Assembly: GCF_902459725.1 (NCBI RefSeq)
Contig: NZ_CABPSH010000020.1
Span: forward strand, 1 to 32,930
Direction: 5' to 3'
Length of the DNA: 32,930 nt
From: Pandoraea eparura
Lineage (GTDB): Bacteria; Pseudomonadota; Gammaproteobacteria; Burkholderiales; Burkholderiaceae
Every line of letters begins with the position of its first letter. The stretch's first letter is position 1. Of this stretch, positions 14,919 through 24,900 are shown one piece after another. The position numbers and the translations under genes were made by a program. The notes under the pieces are model-generated. The model saw only the letters and a list, made by a program, of their open reading frames with translations. It was not told the DNA's origin and made no database searches.

Positions 14919-17900
14919 ATGAACGCCCCCGTCAATCCGAGCTTGCTGGCCGCACTGGAATCGGTCACGCTCGACGACAAATACACGCTCGAGCGCGGTC
15001 GCGCCTACATGAGCGGCATTCAGGCGCTGGTCCGGCTGCCGATGCTGCAGCAGGCGCGCGATGCTGCCGCCGGGCTCAATACCGCCGGCTTCATTTCGGG
15101 CTATCGCGGCTCGCCGCTGGGCGGGCTGGATCTGTCGCTATGGAAGGCGAAGCAGCATCTCGCCAGCCATCATGTCGTCTTTCAGCCCGGCCTGAACGAA
15201 GACCTCGCCGCCACCGCCGTGTGGGGCTCGCAACAGGTCAACCTGTACCCCGCCAAGTATGACGGCGTGTTCTCGATGTGGTACGGCAAGGGCCCCGGCG
15301 TCGACCGCTCCATGGACGTGCTCAAGCACGGCAACTCGGCCGGCTCGTCGAAGCACGGCGGCGTGCTGGTGCTCGCGGGCGACGACCACGCAGCAAAATC
15401 CTCCACGCTCGCGCACCAGTCCGAACACGTCTTCAAGGCCGCCGGCATTCCCGTTCTGTATCCGTCGAACGTGCAGGAGTATCTCGACTACGGCCTGCAT
15501 GGCTGGGCCATGAGCCGTTACTCGGGCCTGTGGGTCGCGATGAAATGCGTGACGGACGTGGTCGAGTCGTCGGCCTCGGTGATGATCGATCCGCACAACG
15601 TCGACATTCACCTGCCGGACGACTTCCTCATGCCGCCCGACGGCCTGAATATCCGTTGGCCCGACCCGCCGCTGGTGCAGGAAGCGCGTCTGCTCGACTA
15701 CAAGTGGTATGCCGGACTCGCGTATGTGCGCGCCAACAAGCTCGATCGCGTGATGATCGATTCGCCCAATGCCCGCTTCGGCATCATGACCGGCGGCAAG
15801 GCGTATCTCGATGTGTGCCAGGCACTCGCCGATCTGGGGCTGGACGAGGCCACGTGCCAGCGCATCGGCATTCGTCTGTACAAGGTAGGCTGTGTGTGGC
15901 CGCTCGAAGCGCAGGGTGCGCGCGCGTTCGCACAAGGACTTCAGGAAATTCTCGTGGTCGAGGAAAAGCGTCAGATCCTCGAATACGCAATCAAGGAAGA
16001 GCTGTACAACTGGCGCGACGACGTGCGCCCCCGCGTGTACGGCAAGTTCGACGAAAAGGATGGCGCCGGCGGCGAATGGTCGGTGCCGATGGCCAACTGG
16101 CTGCTGCCCGCCCACTACGAACTCTCTCCCGCGCTGATCGCCAAGGCGATTGCCACGCGTCTGGAGAAGTTCGAGCTGCCAAGCGACGTGCGCGAGCGCA
16201 TCGCCGCCCGCCTGCGCGTGATCGACGCGAAGGAGCAAGCCCTCGCCAAGCCGCGCGTGGCGGTCGAGCGCAAGCCGTGGTTCTGCTCGGGTTGTCCGCA
16301 CAATACGTCGACCAATGTGCCCGAAGGCTCGCGTGCCATCGCCGGTATCGGTTGTCACTACATGACCGTGTGGATGGATCGGCGCACCGACACGTTCTCG
16401 CAAATGGGCGGGGAAGGCGTGCCCTGGATCGGTCAGGCGCCCTTCTCGTGCGACGAGCACATCTTCGCCAACCTGGGTGACGGGACGTACTTCCACTCGG
16501 GCCTGCTCGCGATTCGCGCGGCGATCTCGTCGAAGGTCAACATCACCTACAAGATCCTGTACAACGACGCGGTCGCCATGACCGGCGGCCAGCCCGTCGA
16601 CGGCACGCTGAGCGTGCCGCAGATCGTGGCGCAGGTCGACGCCGAAGGCGCGGCCAAGATCGTCATCGTGACGGACGAACCCGAGAAGTACGATGGCGTG
16701 AAGCTCGTCGGCGACGTGCCGGTGTACCATCGCAACGACCTCGACCGCGTGCAGCGCGAGCTGCGACTGGTCAAGGGCACGTCGATCCTGATCTACGACC
16801 AGACGTGCGCGACCGAGAAGCGCCGCCGTCGCAAACGCGGCGCCTACCCCGATCCGGCAAAGCGCGTGGTGATCAACGAAGCCGTCTGCGAAGGGTGTGG
16901 CGATTGCTCCGTGAAGTCGAACTGTCTGTCGGTCGAGCCACTGGAGACCGAATTCGGCACGAAACGTCAGATCAATCAGTCCACATGCAACAAGGACTAC
17001 TCATGCGTGAACGGCTTCTGCCCGAGCTTCGTGACGGTCGAAGGCGGTCAGTTGCGCAAGCCGAAGACGGCGCAGGTCGACAGCAGCGAGCTGCCGCCGC
17101 TGCCGGAACCGGCACTGCCCGCGATCACGCGTCCGTACGGCATCCTCGTCACGGGGGTCGGCGGCACGGGCGTGGTCACCATTGGCGCACTGCTCGGCAT
17201 GGCCGCGCATCTGGAGAACAAGGGCGTCACCACACTCGATGTGACCGGCCTCGCCCAGAAGGGTGGCGCGGTCACGAGCCACGTGCAGATCGCTCTGCAG
17301 CCGGAGGACATTCACGCCACACGCATCGCCATGGGCGACGCGCGCGTGGTGATCGGTTGCGACGCCATCACGACCGCGAGCGACGACACGCTCTCACGCG
17401 TGCAGCACGGGGTGACGAACATCGTCGTCAACAGCGCGCACACGCCGACGGCCGAGTTTATCCGCAATCCGAACTGGCGCTTCCCCGGCACGAGCACGGA
17501 GCACGACATCCGCGCGGCGGCCGGCGAGAACGTCGACTTCGTCGACGCCAATCACCTCTCACTGCGACTGCTGGGCGACACCATCTACACGAACCCGTTC
17601 GTACTGGGCTACGCCTGGCAGAAGGGCTGGGTACCGCTGTCGTATGCGGCGCTCACGCGCGCCATCGAACTCAACGGGGTGGCGGTCGAGAAGAACAAGC
17701 AGGCGTTCGAATGGGGACGTCGCACCGCGTACGATCTCGCGAGCGTGCGCAAGCTCGCGCAACAGAACGAGGCGCCGGAGCCGGCGGCTGCCGGCGGCAA
17801 GCTGATCACGCTGCACACGCCGCGCGCGCTCGACCTGTTGATCGAGCGGCGCTACGACCAACTCGTGGCGTATCAGGATCGCGCCTACGCCGAGCGCTTC

Positions 17901-18485
17901 AAGCAGACGGTGGATCGCGTGCGCACGGTCGAGGCTGCGCTCACGCCTGAGGGCATGCCCATGCCGCTCACCGAAGCGGTCGCGCGTGGGCTCTACAAGC
18001 TCATGGCCTACAAGGACGAGTACGAAGTCGCGCGTCTGTACACCGACCCGGCGTTCATGAAGAAGCTCAACGAGCAGTTCGAAGGCGACTTCACGCTGCG
18101 CTTCCATCTGGCGCCGCCGTCGCTGGCCAAGCACGACGACAAGGGACATCTCATCAAGCAGACCTACGGCGCCTGGATGATGAAGGCGTTCGGTGTGCTC
18201 GCCAGGTTCAAGGGGCTGCGCGGCGGGCCGTTCGACATCTTCGGCCGGACACAGGAGCGTCGCACGGAACGCGCACTGATCGGCGAGTACGAGACGCTGG
18301 TCAACGAGGTGTTGTCGCGCCTGAACGAGCACAACCTGTCGCTGGCCGTGCAATTGGCGGAGCTGCCGCAGGAGATTCGCGGCTTCGGGCACGTCAAGGA
18401 GCAGAACCTCGCCGCCACACGCATCAAGTGGACGAAGTTGCTCACGCAGTTGCGCGAGGGCGATTCGCATCGCGTTGCCGCCTGA
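14919..18485 (+). CDS. fused indolepyruvate (2-oxoacid) ferredoxin oxidoreductase
   Basis: The 1188-residue enzyme decarboxylates arylpyruvates or branched-chain 2-oxoacids to acyl-CoA, reducing ferredoxin. Order seen: an alpha-type pyrimidine-binding region at the N-terminus (SGYRGSPLGG), a TPP-binding beta region with C-S-G-C-P-H near residue 453 and GDGTYFHSG near 525, an iron-sulfur cluster motif C657-x2-C660-x2-C663-x5-C669, and a C-terminal gamma domain starting around 740 (GVGGTGVVTIG). All parts are in one chain, as in the long proteobacterial form, and the length is normal. The ATG follows a GTGAGGAG site. Substrate preference cannot be read from sequence. A LiuR-like palindrome lies upstream and a strong terminator follows. 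Confidence 0.92.
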   Translation: MNAPVNPSLLAALESVTLDDKYTLERGRAYMSGIQALVRLPMLQQARDAAAGLNTAGFISGYRGSPLGGLDLSLWKAKQHLASHHVVFQPGLNEDLAATAVWGSQQVNLYPAKYDGVFSMWYGKGPGVDRSMDVLKHGNSAGSSKHGGVLVLAGDDHAAKSSTLAHQSEHVFKAAGIPVLYPSNVQEYLDYGLHGWAMSRYSGLWVAMKCVTDVVESSASVMIDPHNVDIHLPDDFLMPPDGLNIRWPDPPLVQEARLLDYKWYAGLAYVRANKLDRVMIDSPNARFGIMTGGKAYLDVCQALADLGLDEATCQRIGIRLYKVGCVWPLEAQGARAFAQGLQEILVVEEKRQILEYAIKEELYNWRDDVRPRVYGKFDEKDGAGGEWSVPMANWLLPAHYELSPALIAKAIATRLEKFELPSDVRERIAARLRVIDAKEQALAKPRVAVERKPWFCSGCPHNTSTNVPEGSRAIAGIGCHYMTVWMDRRTDTFSQMGGEGVPWIGQAPFSCDEHIFANLGDGTYFHSGLLAIRAAISSKVNITYKILYNDAVAMTGGQPVDGTLSVPQIVAQVDAEGAAKIVIVTDEPEKYDGVKLVGDVPVYHRNDLDRVQRELRLVKGTSILIYDQTCATEKRRRRKRGAYPDPAKRVVINEAVCEGCGDCSVKSNCLSVEPLETEFGTKRQINQSTCNKDYSCVNGFCPSFVTVEGGQLRKPKTAQVDSSELPPLPEPALPAITRPYGILVTGVGGTGVVTIGALLGMAAHLENKGVTTLDVTGLAQKGGAVTSHVQIALQPEDIHATRIAMGDARVVIGCDAITTASDDTLSRVQHGVTNIVVNSAHTPTAEFIRNPNWRFPGTSTEHDIRAAAGENVDFVDANHLSLRLLGDTIYTNPFVLGYAWQKGWVPLSYAALTRAIELNGVAVEKNKQAFEWGRRTAYDLASVRKLAQQNEAPEPAAAGGKLITLHTPRALDLLIERRYDQLVAYQDRAYAERFKQTVDRVRTVEAALTPEGMPMPLTEAVARGLYKLMAYKDEYEVARLYTDPAFMKKLNEQFEGDFTLRFHLAPPSLAKHDDKGHLIKQTYGAWMMKAFGVLARFKGLRGGPFDIFGRTQERRTERALIGEYETLVNEVLSRLNEHNLSLAVQLAELPQEIRGFGHVKEQNLAATRIKWTKLLTQLREGDSHRVAA

Positions 18486-18514
18486 TGCGCTGACCCGCCA
18501 CCCGTCGGTCCAAC

Positions 18515-18556
18515 AAAAATCCCGCCAGCGCATTGTGCGTCTGGCGGGATTTTTTT
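18515..18556. terminator. rho-independent terminator after the oxidoreductase gene
   Basis: ATCCCGCCAG and CTGGCGGGAT form a 10-bp stem, extended inward by CGCA-TTG-TGCG with one bulged base. A T-run (18550-18556) follows, and the A-run at 18515-18519 makes it usable by the convergent malic enzyme gene as well. Confidence 0.92.
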
Positions 18557-18624
18557 CAGGGGCTATCGCCCCGTCGGCGCAGCGGCGCGCCGCGACCTCC
18601 GCGGCGGCCTGTCCGTCCTGACAC

Positions 18625-20904
18625 TCAACGGGTGACGTTGGCCGCGGCGACGGCCGTCATGTTGATGATGCGGCGCACCGTGGCGGCCGGCGTCAGGATG
18701 TGAGCCGGCTTGGCGCAGCCGAGCAGGAACGGGCCCACCGTCACGCCTTCACCGCCCGTCATCTTGAGCAGGTTGTACGTGATGTTGGCCGCTTCCACGT
18801 TCGGCATGACGAGCAGGTTCGCTTCGCCCGTCAGACGCGACGCCGGATACGCGGCACGACGCACCGTCTCCGACAGCGCGGCGTCACCGTGCATTTCACC
18901 ATCGACTTCCAGCGACGGCGCACGTTTGGCGAGCAGTTCGCAGGCGCGGGCCATGCGCTGGGCCGAGGCCGACTTCACGCTGCCGAAGTTCGAGTTCGAG
19001 AGCAGCGCCACCTTCGGGGCGATGCCGAAGCGCTCGATTTCCTTCGCGGCGAGCACGGTCATCTCGGCGAGTTGCTCCGAGGTCGGCGTCTCGTTGACGT
19101 ACGTGTCGCTGATGAACAGATTGCGCTTCTCGAGCATCAGCAGATTCATCGCCGCGTAGTTCTCGACCCCGGCGGCGCGCCCGAGCACCTGATCGATCAC
19201 GTCAAGATGCCGGTGGTACGTATCGATCATGCCGCAGATCATGCCGTCGGCTTCGCCCAGATGCACGAGGATCGCGCCAATCAGCGTGTTGTCCTTGCGC
19301 ATGGCGGCCTTGGCGACGTCCGGCGTCACACCGTGACGTGCGCCCAGGTCGTGATACGCCTGCCAGCAACGCTGATAACGCGCATCGTCTTCCGGATTCA
19401 CAATCTCGAAGTCGACGCCGGGCTTGAGCTTCGAGCCGATCTTCTGCAGACGCATTTCCACCACGGACGGACGACCGATGATGATCGGGCGCGCGATGCG
19501 CTCGGCCAGCACGAATTGGGCGGCGCGCAACACGCGCTCGTCTTCGCCTTCGGCGAACACGATGCGCGCGGCGTCGTTGCCGAAGCGGGCACGGGCGGCG
19601 GCGAACACCGGACGCATGATGAAGCCGGTGCGATACACGGTCGTGCCGAGTTGCTCGCGGTAGGCGTCCATGTCGGCGATCGGACGCGTGGCCACGCCCG
19701 AGTCCATCGCGGCTTGCGCCACGGCCGGTGCGATCTTGATGATCAGGCGCGGATCGAACGGCTTCGGAATGATGTATTCCGGCCCGAATTCGAGCGACTG
19801 CCCCTCATAGGCGCGCGCAACTTCTTCGCTCTGCTCTTCCTCCTGCGCCAGCTCGGCGATGGCACGCACGGTGGCGAGCTTCATCTCTTCCGTGATGGTG
19901 GTGGCGCCGACGTCGAGCGCACCGCGGAAGATGAACGGGAAGCACAGCACGTTGTTGACCTGGTTCGGGTAGTCCGAACGGCCGGTCGCGACGATGCAGT
20001 CCGGACGCGCGGCCTTCGCGACTTCCGGGCGGATTTCGGGCTCGGGGTTGGCGAGCGCGAGAATCAGCGGCTTCGGGCCCATCGTCTTGACCATGTCACC
20101 GGTCAGCACGCCGGCGGTCGAGCAGCCGAGGAACACGTCTGCGCCGTTGCTCGCGTCGGCCAGCGTACGGGCTTCGGTCGCCACGGCGTAGCGCGCCTTG
20201 CTCTCGTCGAGCTTGTCGCGGCCGGTGTGGATCACGCCCTTCGAATCGAGAACGAGAATGTTCTCCTTCTTCAGGCCGAGGTTCACGAGCAGGTCCAGAC
20301 AGGCGATGGCGGCAGCGCCCGCGCCCGAGCACACCAGCTTGACGCGGCCGATGTCCTTGCCCACGACCTTCAGGCCGTTGAGGATGGCGGCCGAGGCGAT
20401 GATGGCGGTGCCGTGCTGATCGTCGTGGAAAACGGGGATCTTCATGCGCTCGCGCAGCTTCTTCTCGATGTAGAAGCATTCGGGCGCCTTGATGTCTTCG
20501 AGGTTGATGCCGCCGAGCGTCGGCTCGAGCATGGCAATCGCTTCAACGAGCTTGTCCGGGTCATGCTCGGCGAGTTCGATGTCGAACACGTCGATCCCGG
20601 CGAATTTCTTGAACAGGCAGCCCTTGCCTTCCATCACCGGCTTGGCGGCGAGCGGGCCGATATTGCCCAGGCCGAGCACGGCGGTGCCGTTGGTGATCAC
20701 ACCGACGAGGTTGCTGCGCGACGTGTAGCGATTGGCAGCGAGCGGATCTTCGGCAATCGCCTCACACGCGTAGGCCACGCCGGGCGAGTAGGCCAGCGAC
20801 AGGTCGATCTGGTTCGACAGCGGCTTGGTCGGCGTCACCGAGATTTTGCCCGGACGCGGATTCTCGTGGTAGGCCAGGGCGCTTTGTTTCAGTTGTTCAT
20901 CCAT
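18625..20904 (-). CDS. maeB: NADP-dependent malic enzyme, MaeB type with phosphotransacetylase-like domain
   Basis: The 759-residue enzyme converts malate to pyruvate and CO2, yielding NADPH. The N-terminal malic domain shows SLAYSPGVA and HDDQHGTA; the NAD(P)-binding domain has [14 protein letters not shown]. The C-terminal third, from about residue 430, is the phosphate acetyltransferase-like domain typical of MaeB, thought to be regulatory rather than catalytic. The start at 20904 ([19 protein letters not shown]) matches the family; an in-frame extension to 20949 is unlikely. It is monocistronic and convergent with the oxidoreductase gene. Confidence 0.95.
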   Translation of the reverse strand: MDEQLKQSALAYHENPRPGKISVTPTKPLSNQIDLSLAYSPGVAYACEAIAEDPLAANRYTSRSNLVGVITNGTAVLGLGNIGPLAAKPVMEGKGCLFKKFAGIDVFDIELAEHDPDKLVEAIAMLEPTLGGINLEDIKAPECFYIEKKLRERMKIPVFHDDQHGTAIIASAAILNGLKVVGKDIGRVKLVCSGAGAAAIACLDLLVNLGLKKENILVLDSKGVIHTGRDKLDESKARYAVATEARTLADASNGADVFLGCSTAGVLTGDMVKTMGPKPLILALANPEPEIRPEVAKAARPDCIVATGRSDYPNQVNNVLCFPFIFRGALDVGATTITEEMKLATVRAIAELAQEEEQSEEVARAYEGQSLEFGPEYIIPKPFDPRLIIKIAPAVAQAAMDSGVATRPIADMDAYREQLGTTVYRTGFIMRPVFAAARARFGNDAARIVFAEGEDERVLRAAQFVLAERIARPIIIGRPSVVEMRLQKIGSKLKPGVDFEIVNPEDDARYQRCWQAYHDLGARHGVTPDVAKAAMRKDNTLIGAILVHLGEADGMICGMIDTYHRHLDVIDQVLGRAAGVENYAAMNLLMLEKRNLFISDTYVNETPTSEQLAEMTVLAAKEIERFGIAPKVALLSNSNFGSVKSASAQRMARACELLAKRAPSLEVDGEMHGDAALSETVRRAAYPASRLTGEANLLVMPNVEAANITYNLLKMTGGEGVTVGPFLLGCAKPAHILTPAATVRRIINMTAVAAANVTR

Positions 20905-21148
20905 ATCTCGATACCTAAGGACAGGGCGACGGCAGGGTCCGTGCCGCATGCGGGCAGCGCGTGGACTCCGCCGTCTTTTGACGGATCACGGCGGGGAAGA
21001 GCCAACCGGAGGGATTCGGCGATTGTGTCGTCGACGGGGTTCTTCACCGCGCGGCGGCGTGATGGCCACCGCGCGTCCCCCGATCCTGCATACCGCGCTC
21101 GCGCACGTCGGACCGTGGGGCTTGCAGTGCGCCGGATGCACCGCAGGA

Positions 21149-21168
21149 CGCAAAGTGTACACCTTGCG
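21149..21168. promoter_or_regulatory. 20-bp near-perfect palindrome between maeB and the MFS gene
   Basis: CGCAAAGTGTACACCTTGCG is palindromic except for one mismatched pair, centred on GTGTACAC. It lies about 245 nt upstream of the maeB start codon in a 311-bp gap (20905-21215). It may be an operator; no regulator can be named. No clear maeB promoter was identified in the gap. Confidence 0.4.
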
Positions 21169-21184
21169 CCAAAAGCTCGACGCC

Positions 21185-21207
21185 GCCCGCGGGGCGGTAC
21201 CGCGGGC
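21185..21207 (-). terminator. GC-rich hairpin after the MFS gene
   Basis: GCCCGCGG and CCGCGGGC make an 8-bp stem with a 7-nt loop, just past the stop codon of the leftward MFS gene. The minus-strand sequence that follows contains only CTTTT after 10 nt, so termination would be weak. Confidence 0.45.
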
Positions 21208-21215
21208 GAAACGGG

Positions 21216-22466
21216 TTACTGCAGCGCTTCGCCGCGACGCTCGGGAATCAGGAACAGTGTGGCGAGAATGTCGAGCACGTAAATGCCGGCGAGGAAGACG
21301 AGCGCCAGCTTGAACGAATAGGCGGCGGCCAGCGCACCGACCGTGAGCGGCCCGAAGCCGCCAACGGCGCGGCCGATGTTGAACAGCACGTTTTGCGCCG
21401 TGGCCCGCGCGGCCGTCGGGTACAGCTCCGAGATCAGCGCGCCGTAGCCGCCGATCATGCCGTTCACGAACAGGCCCATCACCGCGCCGCCGATCAGCAG
21501 CGAGAACGGCGATTGCAACTGCGCGTAGACGAACACCATCACGACCGCACCGATCTGGTAGCCGATGAACGTCGGGCGGCGGCCGAAGCGATCGGCCAGA
21601 CGACCGAACAGCCAGATACCGAACGCCATGCCGAGCACCGTCACCGCCGTCCACATGGCCGACTTGGTGAGCGAATAGCCGAACGTCTTCGACAAATACG
21701 AGGGCATCCAGATCATCAGGCCGTAGTAGCCGAAGTTCTGCACCGAGCACAGGATCGCCACGCCCAGACTCGCGCGCGTGGTGGCGCCGTCCTTGACCAG
21801 CAGCTTGAGCGGCGCGTGTTCGCGCGGTTGCTGCTGTTGCGCGAGGAACATCTCGGGCTCGCCGAGCGTGCGACGCATGATGAACGATACAGCCGCCGGC
21901 AGCAGGCCCACGGCGAACATGCCCCGCCAGCCGATGAGCGGCAGCAGCAACGGGGTGAGCAACGCGGCCGCAAGCACCCCGGCCTGCCAGCCCAGCCCCA
22001 CGAACGACGAAGCCCGCGCCCGACGGGCCGGCGCACACGACTCCGCCGCCAGCGCCATGCCGATGCCGAACTCGCCGCCCAGACCGATGCCGGCAATCGT
22101 GCGGTAGGCCAGCAGCTCCCAATAGCCCTGTGCGAGCGCACACAGCCCAGTGAACACGGCGAAAAGCAGGATCGTCCACGACAGCACGCGCACGCGGCCA
22201 TGGCGATCGGAGAGCATGCCAAAGACGATGCCGCCAACGACCGCCCCCACGAGCGTCCAGGTGACGAGAGCGCCCGATTGCGCGCCGGTAAGCGCGAGAT
22301 CGGCGGCAATGGCCGGCAGGATGAAGCCGAGGATCAGCAGATCGAAACCGTCCATGGCGTAGCCGATGGCCGAAGCCCACAGGGCACGGGTCGCGTAGGC
22401 GGTGTCTGGCGGCGCGGCCGTGGCGGCAAGCGAGGGCGAGGAATCGTTAGGCATGAGCACGTCCAT
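21216..22466 (-). CDS. MFS transporter, metabolite:H+ symporter type
   Basis: The 416-residue membrane protein has about 12 hydrophobic segments in two halves separated by a hydrophilic loop near residue 200. MFS signature loops are visible: GMLSDRHGRVRV after helix 2, GLGGEFGIGMALAAE in helix 4-5, and GRLADRFGRRPT in the second half. This pattern fits the aromatic acid or sugar/metabolite:proton symporter groups. The substrate is not predictable. It is divergent from pyrE and has an operator-like dyad upstream at 22539-22549. Confidence 0.88.
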   Translation of the reverse strand: MDVLMPNDSSPSLAATAAPPDTAYATRALWASAIGYAMDGFDLLILGFILPAIAADLALTGAQSGALVTWTLVGAVVGGIVFGMLSDRHGRVRVLSWTILLFAVFTGLCALAQGYWELLAYRTIAGIGLGGEFGIGMALAAESCAPARRARASSFVGLGWQAGVLAAALLTPLLLPLIGWRGMFAVGLLPAAVSFIMRRTLGEPEMFLAQQQQPREHAPLKLLVKDGATTRASLGVAILCSVQNFGYYGLMIWMPSYLSKTFGYSLTKSAMWTAVTVLGMAFGIWLFGRLADRFGRRPTFIGYQIGAVVMVFVYAQLQSPFSLLIGGAVMGLFVNGMIGGYGALISELYPTAARATAQNVLFNIGRAVGGFGPLTVGALAAAYSFKLALVFLAGIYVLDILATLFLIPERRGEALQ

Positions 22467-22538
22467 CGGGGCGGAATTTTCGGCGTGAGTGTATGCCTGT
22501 CATGACACGTCGGCAACTGTCTCTTTTTTTGGACAAAT

Positions 22539-22549
22539 CTGTCGGACAG
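22539..22549. promoter_or_regulatory. TGTC/GACA inverted repeats upstream of the MFS gene
   Basis: CTGTC-G-GACAG (22539-22549) is a perfect 5-bp dyad, and a second TGTC/GGACA pair lies at 22518-22534. These sit 50-85 nt upstream of the MFS start codon, where an operator would be expected. The regulator is unknown. Confidence 0.35.
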
Positions 22550-22645
22550 CATTTTTCATATGCGCCGTGCGCGCACACTACGCGTATTTCCTGGTCGATG
22601 AATATACGCTCAGTGCATAATTGGCCGCGCATCTGCTGAAACTTG

Positions 22646-22654
22646 TGGCATAAT
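22646..22654 (+). promoter_or_regulatory. candidate extended -10 promoter of pyrE
   Basis: TGG followed by CATAAT (22649-22654) makes an extended -10 element; no good -35 box is present at 17 nt. A second CATAAT lies at 22616-22621. The start codon is 160 nt downstream, giving a long leader. Beyond these and the MFS dyads, the gap 22467-22814 shows nothing else I can support. Confidence 0.4.
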
Positions 22655-22814
22655 TCGCGCTTAAGCGCCGGTCGGTCGTTACAAGACGTGCCGACCCGCC
22701 GCCTCTTGGACGGTGCCCTGCCCCAGCGCCCTGCGCGCGACGGCACGCCGCCGACTCACCCATGACTCCTGGCTGCGCGCCGCACGGCGGGCAGCTACGC
22801 TTAGGAACCGCATC

Positions 22815-23504
22815 ATGATTGGCATCGACCGCCAGGCGATTTCCGACATCACCGCCAAGATCCTGCTCGAAGTGGGCGCGGTGCATTTCAACGCCGAGAA
22901 GCCTTACATCTTCACGTCGGGCTGGGCCAGCCCGGTGTACACCGACTGCCGCAAGCTGATCTCGTACCCGCGCGTGCGCCGAACGCTGATGGACTTCGCC
23001 GAGGCCGTCATCATTCAGGACGTCGGCTGCGAGCAGTTCGACACGGTGGCCGGCGGCGAGACCGCGGGCATTCCGTTCGCCGCCTGGATCGCCGACAAGC
23101 TGATGCTGCCGATGCAGTACGTGCGCAAAAAGCCGAAGGGTTTCGGCCGCAATGCGCAGATCGAGGGCGATCTGCCGGAAGGCTCGCGCGTGCTGCTCGT
23201 CGAAGACCTGACGACCGATGGCCGCAGCAAGATCAACTTCTGCAAGGCGCTGCGCGACGCCGGTGCGAAGGTCAATCACGTGTTTGTCGTCTTCCACTAC
23301 GACATCTTCCCGGAGAGCCGTCAGGTGCTCAAGGACATCGATGTCGAGCTGCACTCGCTCGCCACGTGGTGGGACGTGCTGCGCGTTGCCAAGCAACAGA
23401 ACCACTTCGACACGAAGACGCTCGACGAAGTCGAGAAATTCCTGCACGCCCCGGCCGAGTGGTCGGGCGCGCACGGCGGCGCCACGGCGTTCCCGAAGGA
23501 TTGA
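22815..23504 (+). CDS. pyrE: orotate phosphoribosyltransferase
   Basis: The 229-residue enzyme joins orotate to PRPP to form OMP in pyrimidine synthesis. The PRPP-binding signature [13 protein letters not shown] is at residues 126-138, and [12 protein letters not shown] near the N-terminus is the usual substrate segment. The start at 22815 (MIGIDRQ) fits the family length; an in-frame ATG at 22713 would add 34 basic, unrelated residues and is rejected. It is followed by a strong terminator, so it is apparently transcribed alone. Confidence 0.94.
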   Translation: MIGIDRQAISDITAKILLEVGAVHFNAEKPYIFTSGWASPVYTDCRKLISYPRVRRTLMDFAEAVIIQDVGCEQFDTVAGGETAGIPFAAWIADKLMLPMQYVRKKPKGFGRNAQIEGDLPEGSRVLLVEDLTTDGRSKINFCKALRDAGAKVNHVFVVFHYDIFPESRQVLKDIDVELHSLATWWDVLRVAKQQNHFDTKTLDEVEKFLHAPAEWSGAHGGATAFPKD

Positions 23505-23546
23505 GTCTCGTGGCAATGCCTGTAGACTTCGCTTGAGAGGCGAGAG

Positions 23547-23577
23547 CGGCCGGCCCGAAAAGGTCGGCCGTTTTTTT
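23547..23577 (+). terminator. rho-independent terminator after pyrE
   Basis: CGGCCGGCC (23547-23555) pairs with GGTCGGCCG (23562-23570), with one G-T pair and a 6-nt loop, followed by T7. Confidence 0.92.
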
Positions 23578-23607
23578 ATCCGCATCCCCTTCGCAGAGGA
23601 GTCACCC

Positions 23608-24006
23608 ATGTTGGCTTCGATCTTCGCCATCGGCATCGGGGCAACGTCCGGCGCGCTATTGCGCTGGGTACTGAGCGTTCAGCTCAACGCGATCCTGCCA
23701 ACGCTCCCCCTCGGCACACTCGTCGCCAATCTCGCCGGCGGCTATCTGATCGGCGTCGCTGTCGCCCTCTTCAGCCACTTTCCGTCGGTCCCGGTCGAGT
23801 GGCGGCTGTTGATCGTCACCGGGTTTCTCGGCGGTCTCACCACGTTCTCCACCTTCTCCGCCGAAGTCACCACGCTGCTGCGCGAAGGGCAACTGGGCTG
23901 GGCGTCGCTGAGCGTAGCGGTTCACGTGGGAGGCTCGCTCATCATGACCGTGCTCGGCATGGCCACCGTCTCGCTGCTCTTGCAGTGGCTGCGCCCGGCC
24001 GTCTGA
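23608..24006 (+). CDS. crcB: fluoride efflux channel CrcB/Fluc
   Basis: The 132-residue protein has four hydrophobic segments and the Fluc signature [10 protein letters not shown] at about residues 75-84, with the conserved Asn41 in helix 2. Fluc proteins work as dual-topology dimers that let fluoride leave the cell. The ATG at 23608 has an AGAGGAG site. The gene follows the pyrE terminator closely, and I could not see a fluoride riboswitch pseudoknot in the short space between, so expression may be low and constitutive. Confidence 0.93.
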   Translation: MLASIFAIGIGATSGALLRWVLSVQLNAILPTLPLGTLVANLAGGYLIGVAVALFSHFPSVPVEWRLLIVTGFLGGLTTFSTFSAEVTTLLREGQLGWASLSVAVHVGGSLIMTVLGMATVSLLLQWLRPAV

Positions 24007-24015
24007 GCGCCCGCA

Positions 24016-24852
24016 CTACGGCAACAGCATCACGAGCTTGACGTCGTCATGTCCCGACAGACGGAATGTGACCTGCGCGAAGTCGATATCGCCGCGTACC
24101 GGGTGATGAAAGCCACGCCGCCCGCCTTCGCGTTCGACGACATCCTGCTGCGACCAGAGCGCGGCGAACCGACGGCTCTCACGCTGCAATTCGTCTGTAA
24201 GCGCGCGCACGGGCATGTCGTCGAGATAGGCACTGCATTCGGCACGAAACTCCGCCACGACGCGTCGCGCGCGGCGCTCCCAATCCTGGATCAACGTGGG
24301 CGCGCCCGCATCGAGAAAGATGTAGCGCAGCAGGTTCTTCGCGCCTGGGGTATCGAGCCAGCCATGAAAGATGTCGGCCGCGGCCTCGTTCCAGGCGAGA
24401 ACGTCCCAGCATCGGTCGAGGACATAGGCCGGGGCCGCGACGGCGGCGACGGCGGCCTGCACCTGTGCCGAGGCGTGATGCGGCAGCGGCGCGGCGCCGC
24501 GCTCGGGATCGCGCTTGCCCGCCAGATCGAACAGGTAGGCTCGCTCGGCACGCGAGAGCCGCAGCGCGCCGGCAACGGCCGCCAAGGCCCCCGCCGAGAT
24601 CGACACATCCCGCGCCTGCTCGATCCAGGTGTACCAGGTGGCCGACAAGCCGCACAACTGCGCCACCTCCTCGCGCCGCAATCCCGGCGTGCGACGCCGC
24701 CCCATCGGTGGCAATCCGGCTGCCGCCGGGGTCAGCCGCTCGCGATGCGCACGCAGGAAGTCGCCGAGCGCGCGACGCTGACGCGCATCGTCGCCGTGAA
24801 GGACGGACGCGTCCGAGACCGCGTCGGACGTCGGGATGGGGGTAGTTTTCAT
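24016..24852 (-). CDS. XRE-family regulator with MmyB-like ligand domain
   Basis: The 278-residue protein has an XRE helix-turn-helix at about residues 49-105, seen as RRTPGLRREEVAQLCGLSATWYTWIEQ, followed by a C-terminal PAS-like MmyB domain (VLAWNEAAADIFHGW). MmyB-type regulators in actinobacteria and proteobacteria often sit divergent from a gene they control, frequently a redox enzyme or methyltransferase. The start at 24852 (MKTTP) is preferred because family homology begins soon after; an extension to 24966 would overlap the divergent promoter. The neighbour across the 132-bp gap is a SAM methyltransferase. Confidence 0.88.
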   Translation of the reverse strand: MKTTPIPTSDAVSDASVLHGDDARQRRALGDFLRAHRERLTPAAAGLPPMGRRRTPGLRREEVAQLCGLSATWYTWIEQARDVSISAGALAAVAGALRLSRAERAYLFDLAGKRDPERGAAPLPHHASAQVQAAVAAVAAPAYVLDRCWDVLAWNEAAADIFHGWLDTPGAKNLLRYIFLDAGAPTLIQDWERRARRVVAEFRAECSAYLDDMPVRALTDELQRESRRFAALWSQQDVVEREGGRRGFHHPVRGDIDFAQVTFRLSGHDDVKLVMLLP

Positions 24853-24865
24853 ACCAGGATAAATA

Positions 24866-24900
24866 GGTAACTTGTACCGGTATCGACGAGCCATTATCGT
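24866..24900 (+). promoter_or_regulatory. methyltransferase promoter with overlapping dyad
   Basis: TTGTAC (24872-24877), a 17-nt spacer and TATCGT (24895-24900) form a plausible promoter for the methyltransferase. The -35 box lies inside GGTA-ACTTG-TACC (24866-24878), next to the palindrome TACCGGTA (24875-24882). These dyads are good candidates for the operator of the divergent XRE regulator. Confidence 0.5.

Noticed and set aside
15138-16730. 530-residue minus-strand frame inside the oxidoreductase gene
   Set aside because: It is antisense to the TPP-enzyme region, with His/Val/Arg-rich shadow composition and no ribosome site.
18700-21282. 860-residue open frame on the plus strand opposite maeB
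   Set aside because: It is antisense to a clear malic enzyme, rich in His, Arg and Val in the pattern of a GC-rich shadow frame, with no recognisable domain.
20986-22380. 464-residue minus-strand frame overlapping the MFS gene
   Set aside because: It runs in another frame of the same strand, is extremely Arg/Ala-rich and lacks the membrane pattern of the true MFS frame.
23505-23607. fluoride riboswitch before crcB
   Set aside because: The space is almost filled by the pyrE terminator; no conserved fluoride aptamer core could be identified.
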